Assembly: GCA_009889585.1 (NCBI GenBank)
Contig: WUQV01000122.1
Span: forward strand, 1 to 7,133
DNA: 7,133 nt
Origin: Candidatus Bathyarchaeota archaeon
GTDB lineage: Archaea; Thermoproteota; Bathyarchaeia; Bathyarchaeales; WUQV01
Direction of reading: 5' to 3'
Below are positions 1 to 5,534 of the stretch, piece after piece; within the stretch, counting starts at the first letter, position 1, and each line of letters starts with the position of its first letter. The position numbers and the translations under genes are program-made. The notes under the pieces are model-generated. The model searched no databases and had not been told where the DNA came from. It worked only from the letters and a program-made list of their open reading frames with translations.

Positions 1-203
1 CCTTGTGCATACGATGAATAGATAGCAAAGCCAAGGGGGTTATCGGCGAGCAGTTCGCATGACGAGGAAAGCCTTCCTAAAAGGAAGGGAAGAACGCTTC
101 TTCATTCTATAACATCCGCCTTAGCGATCTTCCTAAGCGCCTTCAACTACGTAAACGACGCTCCAGCTACTAGTTTGATTTAAATAATCCATGAATAAAT
201 CTT
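1..203. other. Intergenic region with three tandem short hairpins
   Basis: No coding frame is convincing here. Three small inverted repeats follow one another: GCGA/TCGC around 47-59, CCTTCCT (72-78) with AGGAAGG (82-88) across a 3-nt loop, and GAAGAA (89-94) with TTCTTC (98-103) across a CGC loop. AGGAA at 65-69 could pair instead with TTCCT at 74-78, so alternative folds exist. They could be the 3' end of a gene or RNA beginning left of the window; no U-tract follows. The rest, 104-175, shows nothing recognisable. Confidence 0.4.
178..186 (+). promoter_or_regulatory. TATA-box promoter of the MNT-HEPN gene
   Basis: TTTAAATAA matches the archaeal TATA/BRE-type element. Its centre is about 26 nt before position 208, so the transcript would start between the two candidate ATGs (204 and 216), giving a leaderless or very short-leader mRNA. 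Confidence 0.5.
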
Positions 204-953
204 ATGAGGGGAATCATGACCGAGGCCGTTCTAAAGAAGAGAAAGGCCTTAAATTACTTCCTTAAGGGGCTTTTAGATAGGGCAAGGAGTCAAATCGCCA
301 AGGTTATGGCGTTCGGAAGCTTAGCGAAGAAAAGCGTGAGGGATGAGAGCGATGTGGACGTATTCATAGTATACCATGGGGATGAAGAAAAGCTCTTAGA
401 CATAGTGAGCGAGTTAAGCTTCGAAGCAGCCCTTAAATACGGGGAATCCGTAGAACCCTACCTCATGTCCGTACACGAATTCAACAGCCGCAAAAATTCT
501 TCCCTCTTCTTAAGGGAGATAATCAAAACGTGTGAGGTGGTTTATGAAATGGATGAAAAGGAATCCTGCTCACTAGAAGCCCAAGACTACGTGGACCTAG
601 CCGAGGAATTCCTAACGTACGCCAATGGCGCCATAAGTCGTAAAGAGCTAAGAGCAGCCGTGGATGAAGGGTATAACGCCATAGAACTCGCGGTCAAAGC
701 CCTCATACTTATCAAAGGGGAAACGTTAGCCAGCTCGCATGGAGGGATCGTCCAGCAGCTTGGCAAACTCTACGTACTTACGGGGGAATTGCCTAAGGAA
801 GTCGGGAAAAACATGCGAAAGGCCCTAATCTTAAGAAGTAAAGCCAGATACGACCCGAAGGCTAAGATAACGGAAGAAGACGCCACCTTTGTGACGAAAC
901 TAGCTGAGGAGCTAATTCAAGCGCTCAAAAGGGAAATTCAAAAGATGCAATGA
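204..953 (+). CDS. Fused MNT nucleotidyltransferase-HEPN domain protein
   Basis: A 249-residue protein joins the two halves of a common prokaryotic MNT/HEPN pair. Residues ~15-90 form a minimal nucleotidyltransferase domain: G38-S39, then the metal-binding D50-x-D52 in the sequence SDVDVFIVY, with E84 a likely third acidic residue. Residues ~125-249 form an alpha-helical HEPN domain (YVDLAEEFL, GYNAIELAVKALIL, SKARYDP). In two-gene systems the MNT protein often neutralises a HEPN RNase by adding AMP to it. Here both are on one chain. The active HEPN motif R-x(4-6)-H is not obvious: the equivalent stretch reads LRSKARYDP (210-218), so RNase activity is doubtful. The start is uncertain: ATG 216 (Met5) has GAGGGG at 206-211 just before it and may be the true start. 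There is no operon partner; the flanks are non-coding. The fold is clear, the cellular role is not. Confidence 0.85.
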   Translation: MRGIMTEAVLKKRKALNYFLKGLLDRARSQIAKVMAFGSLAKKSVRDESDVDVFIVYHGDEEKLLDIVSELSFEAALKYGESVEPYLMSVHEFNSRKNSSLFLREIIKTCEVVYEMDEKESCSLEAQDYVDLAEEFLTYANGAISRKELRAAVDEGYNAIELAVKALILIKGETLASSHGGIVQQLGKLYVLTGELPKEVGKNMRKALILRSKARYDPKAKITEEDATFVTKLAEELIQALKREIQKMQ

Positions 954-961
954 ACGAGCAA

Positions 962-1149
962 ATGATCGTGCGAAAACCTATTGGACTTAATGAGGATGGC
1001 TATAGACGTTTGTAATAACAAAAAAGATTGCGAGGTTAAAGGCCTAAAGCAAGGGCGAAGAAAACCCCGTCATCAAAGAGGCGAGCTCCATGGGTTGAAG
1101 AGCGTAACCTGAGGCTTCTATAACTAGCAGAAACATGTCTTCTGCTAGT
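962..1149 (+). pseudogene. Possible relic of an IS200/IS605 transposase 3' end
   Basis: There is no intact frame, but short translations in different frames resemble the low-complexity tails of archaeal TnpB/OrfB proteins: SSMG at about 1085-1096, WVEERNLRLL in another frame, and PEASITSRN running to a perfect hairpin at 1123-1149. Such tails typically end just before the right-end hairpin of the element. A 17-codon frame starts at 962 (MIVRKPIGLNEDGYRRL) and is not recognised. This is pattern memory rather than a clear homology; no catalytic part of a transposase is left, and it could be ordinary intergenic DNA. Confidence 0.25.
1123..1149. repeat. Perfect 10-bp inverted repeat hairpin
   Basis: ACTAGCAGAA (1123-1132) and TTCTGCTAGT (1140-1149) are exact reverse complements around a 7-nt loop. 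The hairpin lies just before the protease-gene promoter. It could be a transposon end or a terminator without a U-tract. Confidence 0.6.
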
Positions 1150-1166
1150 ATAAACGATTTTAAGCC

Positions 1167-1184
1167 TTTAAATAACCTTATATT
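1167..1184 (+). promoter_or_regulatory. TATA-like elements before the protease gene
   Basis: TTTAAATA (1167-1174) and CTTATATT (1177-1184) are both TATA-like. The second predicts a transcript start near 1207, about 9 nt before ATG 1216. This supports ATG 1216 over the upstream in-frame ATG at 1135, which lies inside the hairpin loop. Confidence 0.45.
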
Positions 1185-1215
1185 CTTCGCCCCTTACATT
1201 CCATTACGGGCAATT

Positions 1216-1514
1216 ATGGGATTCACTCTTGTAAACTTAAAGGTTTACGGCAAAGAAAGGTCCAAGTGCTTAGTAGCTGCAGTTAACACGGGGTTCATTG
1301 GCGATCTAATAGCTCGTCCGGAGGCCTTAGAGGGCTTAGACGTAGAGCTTAAATGGGAGAGAATTAGGAAGTTGCCTGATGGAAGGAGAGAAACGGTCAA
1401 GTACGGACTAGGCTCCATGGAGATAATGGGGGAGCTAACTAGCGTAGACGTAGAGGTATGGAGAGAGCTGGAGCTACCGGAAACGTCGAAGCCCTCTTAG
1501 GGGTCGTAGTCTTG
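1216..1514 (+). pseudogene. Retropepsin-like (clan AA) aspartic protease, broken N-terminal part
   Basis: From ATG 1216 the protein begins MGFTLVNLKVYGKERSK, like small archaeal clan AA aspartic proteases (AF_0612-type, roughly 115-130 residues). VNTGFIGDLI stands where the family has the catalytic D-T/S-G motif, so the catalytic Asp appears to be Asn. It is followed by LPDGRRETVKYGLGSMEIMG and VDVEVW, all typical of the family. The frame stops at TAG 1498-1500 after ETSKPS. Reading one base out of phase from 1485 instead gives VEALLGVVVL (1485-1514), which is the expected family sequence. A one-base loss near 1480-1485 therefore explains the early stop. The rest of the domain (EKLGLKVDP...) appears at 1840-1908, after an insertion. 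A longer reading from ATG 1135 is open but adds 27 residues unlike the family and starts inside a hairpin. Confidence 0.75.
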
Positions 1515-1540
1515 TGTAACAGCTGATGAGGAACTAAATC

Positions 1541-1547
1541 TTTATAT
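1541..1547 (+). promoter_or_regulatory. TATA-box promoter of the structured RNA candidate
   Basis: TTTATAT, preceded by AACTAAATC, fits an archaeal TATA/BRE element. It predicts a transcript start near 1570, just before the hairpin-rich segment. No start codon with a useful frame follows, which points to a non-coding transcript. Confidence 0.45.
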
Positions 1548-1569
1548 GCTTTTGTACCTGACCACTTAC

Positions 1570-1792
1570 GGTCATGGCTTTCAATGGCTTATGAAGGCTA
1601 GTCCTTCCGATGGAAGGATTGGGCTGGCCTAAAGCCCTTGGAAGTTATGATCGGCGGGTTACCCCCGCTCCTGTGCTACCTCCGACGGAGATGAAGAGGT
1701 TCAACGTACGGGAGGATGCCTAGGGGATGAGCCTAGGGCAAGAGGGCATAGAGGTAGCCCTCCGTTAAGCGATAAGCGTCTATCGCTTAACG
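1570..1792 (+). ncRNA. Candidate structured non-coding RNA, family unknown
   Basis: A dense, GC-richer stretch has many stems that can form together. (A) AGGCTA 1595-1600/TGGCCT 1625-1630 closes TCCTTCC 1602-1608/GGAAGGA 1612-1618. (B) GCGGG 1654-1658/CCCGC 1664-1668. (C) CTCCTGT 1668-1674/ACGGGAG 1708-1714 around ACCTC 1678-1682/GAGGT 1696-1700. (D) TGCCTAGG 1717-1724 with CCTAGGGCA 1732-1740, one bulged G and loop GGATGAG. (E) a 12-bp perfect hairpin, CGTTAAGCGATA 1763-1774/TATCGCTTAACG 1781-1792. An alternative long-range pairing GCTACCTC 1675-1682/GAGGTAGC 1751-1758 plus ACGGAG 1685-1690/CTCCGT 1760-1765 would make a pseudoknot. I find no signature of RNase P RNA, SRP RNA, 5S rRNA, tRNA or box C/D RNA. 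The 3' end is uncertain and may reach about 1830. Only structure and a TATA box support this call; no expression is shown. Confidence 0.4.
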
Positions 1793-1836
1793 TCAACCGC
1801 TTAGCTGATACGAAAGGAACGGTTAAGCGAGACCTC

Positions 1837-1908
1837 TTAGAGAAGCTAGGGCTTAAGGTAGATCCTAAGACCAAAAGGCTAGAGAAGACGGAGCTTTATC
1901 TTCTTTAG
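1837..1908 (+). pseudogene. C-terminal fragment of the split retropepsin-like protease
   Basis: The frame reads LEKLGLKVDP then KTKRLEKTELYLL and a TAG stop at 1906-1908. This is the standard C-terminus of small archaeal clan AA proteases and joins directly to VEALLGVVVL at 1485-1514. The fragment has no start of its own; the frame stays open upstream into the insert, but that part does not look like protein. It is the strongest evidence that the material between is an insertion. After it, 1909-2094 holds no recognisable gene. Confidence 0.7.
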
Positions 1909-2094
1909 AAGGCATGAGATTAGCTTAATATGAAGGCTGCATAGGCAGGATACAAAGGATGTTAACGATGCTCATTAAAAAGCGCAAAATCTTATGAAGG
2001 CGATTTAACTTGAAATGTCCTTCCAGATAAGGATGGGAGCCACTTGAAGAAGTACTTAACTTAATGGAAGAGGTTATGACTATGGCCTTAACCG

Positions 2095-2115
2095 TTAGGC
2101 TTAGCGTAAGCCTAA
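2095..2115. repeat. 9-bp perfect hairpin at the 3' end of taw1
   Basis: TTAGGCTTA (2095-2103) and TAAGCCTAA (2107-2115) pair perfectly around GCG, overlapping the taw1 stop codon (2112-2114). No U-tract follows on the minus strand, so a classic terminator is not shown, but the position fits transcript-end processing or stability. Confidence 0.45.
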
Positions 2116-3074
2116 GAGCGCAACTTAATGGGCTCCTTCAAGCGGCTCAATAGAACGACGCGGCTTTCCTCCGATTCATCGATTATATTGTAACCTATCT
2201 CATTAGCCAATTGAACTGCGAACTTACGAACCTCCTCATGGGTCGGCATGTTCTTGAACTTCAAGCGTAACGTCGACATCCCAACGTGCATGTACGCCTT
2301 AGGCTCAACGTACGTTGAATTCGTTCTCTCGATCAAACGAGCGTAAAGATCAGGTCGATCCATGTTTAAACCCTTCACCAAGGTTATTCGAATCACCGTC
2401 GGACATCTAAAGCTGTTTAACAACGAAAGCGTTTCATTCAACCGCTCCCAAGCGTTAGGGATTTGAGGGCGGCACGTCCTTAAGAAGGATCTTTTATCGT
2501 AAGCACAAACCGAGACGTACAACTGCGTCGGCTCCTCGCTTAAGTTAGATAACGCCTCCGGCAAGGTTCCATTTGAGACGAGGAAAGTCGTAAAGCCCCT
2601 CTCGTGAAAGCAGCTTATCAGATCGCCGAGATCAGGGTACATCGTGGGCTCCCCGGCTAAGCTTATGGCCGCATGCCTAGGGCTCAACGCCTCGGAGTAC
2701 TTCTTCAAGTCAGCCTTCGGGTTGCCTTTGTAGCCGCTGAGGATCTGCAATTGGGCCTTGATGCAACCTTCTACTATTTCCTCGGGAGGATCCCACGTCG
2801 GCGCCTTCGTCTCAACCCATTCGATGCCTAAGTCGCCGCTTTGAACCCTCCAGCAGAAAAGGCATTTCATCGTGCAATAGAAAGCGGTCGGCGTCATCTG
2901 AACGCATCGATGCGTCTCGATGCCGTAGAACTTCTGTTTATAACAATGCCTTCCGCGGGTTAACGACTCGTAAAGCCAATGACAACGCTTAACGGCTGAA
3001 TGGCTGCCGACGATATGATACCGTTGGGCTTTGAACGTCCGTATAAGTCGCTCCGGGATTTGAATAGTTCCCAT
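2112..3074 (-). CDS. taw1: 4-demethylwyosine synthase (radical SAM)
   Basis: This enzyme condenses N1-methylguanosine-37 of tRNA-Phe with two carbons of pyruvate to form the tricyclic imG-14, the core of wyosine bases. Numbered from ATG 3074 (320 aa), Cys67-x3-Cys71-x2-Cys74 (CTMKCLFC) is the radical-SAM [4Fe-4S] motif. Cys31, Cys44 and Cys57 are the three ligands of the second cluster, in the family blocks GRHCYKQKFYGIETHRC and VQMTP. The spacing of the six cysteines (13, 13, 10, 4, 3) matches what I recall of Methanocaldococcus TYW1. LAGEPTMYPDL is the SAM-binding GE motif region, and YVEPKAYMHVG with a conserved C-terminus completes the domain. There is no flavodoxin domain, as usual in archaea. 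A TTG at 3080 would add two residues; ATG 3074 is preferred. It stands alone on the minus strand with its own promoter; the Trm5-family gene that would supply its substrate lies about 3 kb away. Confidence 0.96.
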   Translation of the reverse strand: MGTIQIPERLIRTFKAQRYHIVGSHSAVKRCHWLYESLTRGRHCYKQKFYGIETHRCVQMTPTAFYCTMKCLFCWRVQSGDLGIEWVETKAPTWDPPEEIVEGCIKAQLQILSGYKGNPKADLKKYSEALSPRHAAISLAGEPTMYPDLGDLISCFHERGFTTFLVSNGTLPEALSNLSEEPTQLYVSVCAYDKRSFLRTCRPQIPNAWERLNETLSLLNSFRCPTVIRITLVKGLNMDRPDLYARLIERTNSTYVEPKAYMHVGMSTLRLKFKNMPTHEEVRKFAVQLANEIGYNIIDESEESRVVLLSRLKEPIKLRS

Positions 3075-3100
3075 GGCCAAGTCGATTATAAAACTCGCAA

Positions 3101-3107
3101 ATAAAAG
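3101..3107 (-). promoter_or_regulatory. Probable TATA box of taw1
   Basis: On the minus strand this reads TTTTAT, with GC-rich GCG flanks. It lies about 27-33 nt before ATG 3074, placing the transcript start within a few bases of the start codon. A second T-rich site, TTTTATA (3086-3092), is too close to the start. Confidence 0.4.
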
Positions 3108-3185
3108 CGAAACGATCGCTTATGCCATCGCGCTTATTCATAAAAAGCTAAGGCCGTACGTTAAGAAGCCATATCCAATCGCAAT

Positions 3186-3327
3186 TTACACGCTTAATAC
3201 ATTCTTTTGAGAAGATGAGGTTTTCACCCCGCACTCAGGACATTTAGTTACTTCTTCCTTTCTAGCTTCCTCTCATTAACTTCATAATAGAAGAAATCTT
3301 GCAAACTGCCTCCTTAATCGCTAATTG
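3186..3327 (-). pseudogene. Possible relic of a small zinc-ribbon protein
   Basis: On the minus strand 3272-3186 reads EEARKEEVTKCPECGVKT and on to a TAA stop, with a CPxCG half-site typical of zinc ribbons. It has no start: an in-frame TGA and TAA precede it. A neighbouring frame upstream (3327-3273) reads QLAIKEAVCKISSIMKL, so one frameshift would join the two into about 45 residues of protein-like sequence. The parent family is not recognised. It could be chance, since only one knuckle is present. Confidence 0.3.
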
Positions 3328-3504
3328 CTAAAGCAGAGGTAATCGTAGACCTAATCTTTTCATTATTTCTAAAAGCGTTATTCTTTATTGACGTTTTCAA
3401 TCCTCATTCGATCAAAATCGACGACTCAACTATCTTTCGACGACCTTCCTTAGCATCGCTTGAGCCATTTTCAATCGAAATAAGCATAAAATGTGCCTAA
3501 TTTT

Positions 3505-3522
3505 GCCTTTAACGTTAAAGGC
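3505..3522. repeat. 18-bp perfect palindrome
   Basis: GCCTTTAACGTTAAAGGC is its own reverse complement. It lies 86 nt before the surface-protein start and about 45 nt before its TATA-like site, a suitable place for a dimeric regulator. Its core CCTTTAACGTTAA recurs at 6934-6946, just after the Trm5-family gene, so it may be a repeated site or simply reflect local word preference. Confidence 0.5.
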
Positions 3523-3564
3523 GTTGATTAATTTAAACAACCCCTTTAGAACGGCAATCGCGAG

Positions 3565-3575
3565 CGATAAAACTT
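3565..3575 (+). promoter_or_regulatory. TATA-like element of the surface-protein gene
   Basis: CGATAAAACTT is the best TATA-like match at the right distance, predicting a transcript start near 3597-3600 and a leader of about 10 nt before ATG 3608. A similar string, GCGATAAAGT, at 3590-3599 is too close to the start. Confidence 0.3.
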
Positions 3576-3607
3576 GAAATACCCGTCGCGCGATAAAGTA
3601 AATCGAA

Positions 3608-5488
3608 ATGACCCCTGGACGAAGGAACGCGCTTAAGGGGCCTCTTGCGCTCTCGCTTTTGATATTGTTAATCGCTCCGTTTACGCCGATAGCGAGTTAT
3701 GCCATCGCATCTTCATCAACTGAGGAGTACTGCCTTGAGGTGGACAAGCCGCCTGAGCCAAGGCAATTTCAACAAGGCGACGACGTAGTCATTCGAGCGA
3801 TCGTAAGCAAAGGCAAGCCTTATTCAAAGTATAACCTTAACGTCACAGTAACAGATCCGTTTAACGTAACGCATCGGTCGGCCGTCATAGTGTCAACGGA
3901 CGAAAGGGGCTTGGGGGAATCCTCAATCGTATACCCGAAGGATTTCTTAAGCCCCGCTGGCTACGTAGCTCACACGGGTTACGTAGGAGTTTATAAGGCT
4001 GCGTTAAACCTGACGCTCTCTATAACGAGCTTCTCCGTAGGCTTGACGAACGCGACGAAATATCATCGCTACGAAGTCGTCCACGTCCGCGCCATTAATT
4101 ACGCTCCTAACGAAAGCGTGACCATAGCTATCGAATCCGTCGATAAAGCCATCTTAACGAGCGTGATTAACGCTTCCTCCGACGGAGTGGTAGACTTCCA
4201 TTGGATGATTCCAGGCGATGCGTCAATCGGCGAATACGTCGTAAGCGTAAACGGGTCTAAGACTATGAAGCCGGTGAAGGACGTTCAACCTTTCCTCATC
4301 CCAGGGTTCCCCATAAGCGTTAAAACCGTGAACTTAGGTGAGGAGCCCGTATCGTTCGCGACGGTGAGGGCTTATCATTTCTATAACGAGACGAAGCGAC
4401 TCGTTGAGGAAGAGGAAGCTGACGAAGGCGGCCTCGCCCTATTCCGACTTGAGGTTGGAAGGTACGAATTCGAAGTCCTTCGGAAGGGCAAGCTCGTCGG
4501 AAGATCTTCTCTTAACGTCGTTAAGGATGGCGTTAGAGACGTCGAGGTGACTTGCGATTTATCCAACGTGAAGGTATTTGTGATGGATTGGAAGGGCGAG
4601 AGTCCGATTCCATTCGTCCGCGTAGAGCTCAAGGCCTCATACTTAGCTGAAGGCGTGGAAAGGGTGGACGTAATCGTCGGGGAGTCCAACGTAGACGGAG
4701 TGGCAATCCTTCGTAACGCCTTCGTCAACATGAGCTATGCCTTAATGGCTTCTCGTTATGGGAAGGCCTTCCTCAATCGCACTATGGATATCCCTATGCA
4801 AGGGTGGGTGGACGTGACGATCTTCGTGCCGAAGCGATCTTTACATACCTTAATAGTGGACTCCAAAGGAGCTCCAGCATCAGGGCTTATTATTGAAGCT
4901 TACGAAGTAAGCCTTGGTATGGCGAAGGCTGTCGACGTAAGGGAAAGCATCGATGGAACTGCCTCGTTTGAATTAGACTTCGGGAGGTACCTTTTGCGCG
5001 TGCGCGAGAAGGACGTTCTTTTAGACGAGACAGCCATCGACTTAACGATCGAAGGCGAAAGCCTTAACGTAACGATTCGTTGTTTTATTTATAACTTAGA
5101 TATCTTCGTTAAGGTCGTCGACCTCTTGGGGAGCCCTATCCCCAGACTAAGGGTGAAGTTGACGAAGGAGGGGACGGCCTATCAACGCGAGGGCCTTACC
5201 GATGAGAACGGAGTCGTTCTCTTCTCAAACGTTATCGGAGGGGATCTTAAGGCGTTCGTTTACGTCAAAGATGAGGAGCCGCCGGCCTTCGTTCAATCGT
5301 TTTACGTCGACCGGCCGATGGCTCTTACGCTTAAGGTTAGCAGGTACGTAATGGCCTTTGGCGCATTAACGGAGGCCTTAAGCTTAGCGACACTCGTGAC
5401 GTTGGCTATCATCGCTTCGTTAGCTACGGCCCTTTTGATGAAAATGGGCTGGCTAAAGTGGCCCCTAGGAAAAAGCTTAAGATCGTAG
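3608..5488 (+). CDS. Secreted, C-terminally anchored surface protein with repeated beta domains
   Basis: The 626-residue protein has a signal peptide (R5-R6 and K10, hydrophobic 12-33, likely cleavage near A32-A34), a large extracellular part, one C-terminal transmembrane helix (~588-611) and a short basic tail. Residues ~45-230 look like two Ig/macroglobulin-type beta domains. Then come four similar units of about 80-95 residues starting near 234, 315, 410 and 491. Each has a strand, a turn such as GxPxP, a strand with charged-hydrophobic alternation, then DexGxaxF and a GxY-like end. This resembles carboxypeptidase regulatory-like/transthyretin-like beta folds. About eleven N-x-S/T sites suggest N-glycosylation at the surface. 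There is no catalytic domain and there are almost no cysteines. It seems to be transcribed alone; the next gene is 46 bp away but has its own TATA-like box. It could be a cell-envelope, adhesion or S-layer-associated protein; the exact role is unknown. Confidence 0.8.
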   Translation: MTPGRRNALKGPLALSLLILLIAPFTPIASYAIASSSTEEYCLEVDKPPEPRQFQQGDDVVIRAIVSKGKPYSKYNLNVTVTDPFNVTHRSAVIVSTDERGLGESSIVYPKDFLSPAGYVAHTGYVGVYKAALNLTLSITSFSVGLTNATKYHRYEVVHVRAINYAPNESVTIAIESVDKAILTSVINASSDGVVDFHWMIPGDASIGEYVVSVNGSKTMKPVKDVQPFLIPGFPISVKTVNLGEEPVSFATVRAYHFYNETKRLVEEEEADEGGLALFRLEVGRYEFEVLRKGKLVGRSSLNVVKDGVRDVEVTCDLSNVKVFVMDWKGESPIPFVRVELKASYLAEGVERVDVIVGESNVDGVAILRNAFVNMSYALMASRYGKAFLNRTMDIPMQGWVDVTIFVPKRSLHTLIVDSKGAPASGLIIEAYEVSLGMAKAVDVRESIDGTASFELDFGRYLLRVREKDVLLDETAIDLTIEGESLNVTIRCFIYNLDIFVKVVDLLGSPIPRLRVKLTKEGTAYQREGLTDENGVVLFSNVIGGDLKAFVYVKDEEPPAFVQSFYVDRPMALTLKVSRYVMAFGALTEALSLATLVTLAIIASLATALLMKMGWLKWPLGKSLRS

Positions 5489-5494
5489 AAATCT

Positions 5495-5503
5495 CATAAT
5501 ATA
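5495..5503 (+). promoter_or_regulatory. TATA box of the eight-cysteine protein gene
   Basis: CATAATATA lies immediately after the surface-protein stop and about 32-40 nt before the TTG start at 5535, predicting a leader of roughly 9 nt. It argues that this gene need not be cotranscribed with the one upstream. Confidence 0.45.
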
Positions 5504-5534
5504 CGGGTTCTAAGAGCGAGGGGCGAGCATCGCC

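Larger units (their letters stand above)
1515..1836. mobile_element. ~322-bp insertion splitting the protease gene
   Basis: The protease sequence breaks after Leu codon 1512-1514 and resumes at 1837-1840, so about 322 bp has been inserted, with the exact ends uncertain by a few bases. The insert has no transposase and no long frame. AGCTGAT occurs near both ends in the same orientation (1521-1527 and 1803-1809), each followed by GGAAC (1530-1534 and 1816-1820). CCTCTTAG occurs at 1493-1500 and again at 1833-1840, which could be a target duplication if the insertion point differs from the one assumed here. No terminal inverted repeat was found. The interior has a TATA box and strong hairpins (see the ncRNA entry). 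It could be a MITE-like element, a relocated RNA gene, or a decayed transposon remnant. Confidence 0.45.
3075..3607. other. Long AT-rich divergent intergenic region
   Basis: This is a 533-bp gap between taw1 and the surface-protein gene, which point away from each other. It holds the taw1 promoter (about 3101-3107), a possible zinc-ribbon relic (3186-3327), an 18-bp palindrome (3505-3522) and a TATA-like site for the downstream gene (about 3565-3575). No intact gene or known RNA is seen in 3328-3504. Confidence 0.6.

Noticed and set aside
62..80. GACGAGGAAAGCC resembling RNase P RNA conserved region I
   Set aside because: The downstream sequence lacks the matching conserved regions and is interrupted by simple hairpins and the next gene's promoter.
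1135..1215. Upstream in-frame ATG of the protease fragment
   Set aside because: The extra 27 residues do not resemble the family, the ATG lies in a hairpin loop, and TATA-like sites fall after it.
1523..1816. CTGATGAG ... CGAAA resembling a hammerhead ribozyme core
   Set aside because: The parts are 280 nt apart, the required stem II does not pair next to them, and no cleavage-site stem is visible.
1570..1830. Known RNA identity (RNase P, SRP, 5S rRNA, tRNA, box C/D) for the structured RNA
   Set aside because: No GAGGAAAGUCC, no SRP helix 8 motif, no 5S core, no T-arm GGTTCRA, and no properly spaced C and D boxes.
2062..2154. 29-codon plus-strand frame MEEVMTMALTVRL...
   Set aside because: It is short, overlaps the 3' end of taw1 on the other strand, and has no recognisable motif.
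4381..4731. 116-codon open frame on the minus strand
   Set aside because: It lies wholly inside the surface-protein gene, is rich in Ser/Thr with low complexity, and has no family likeness; a shadow of the real gene.
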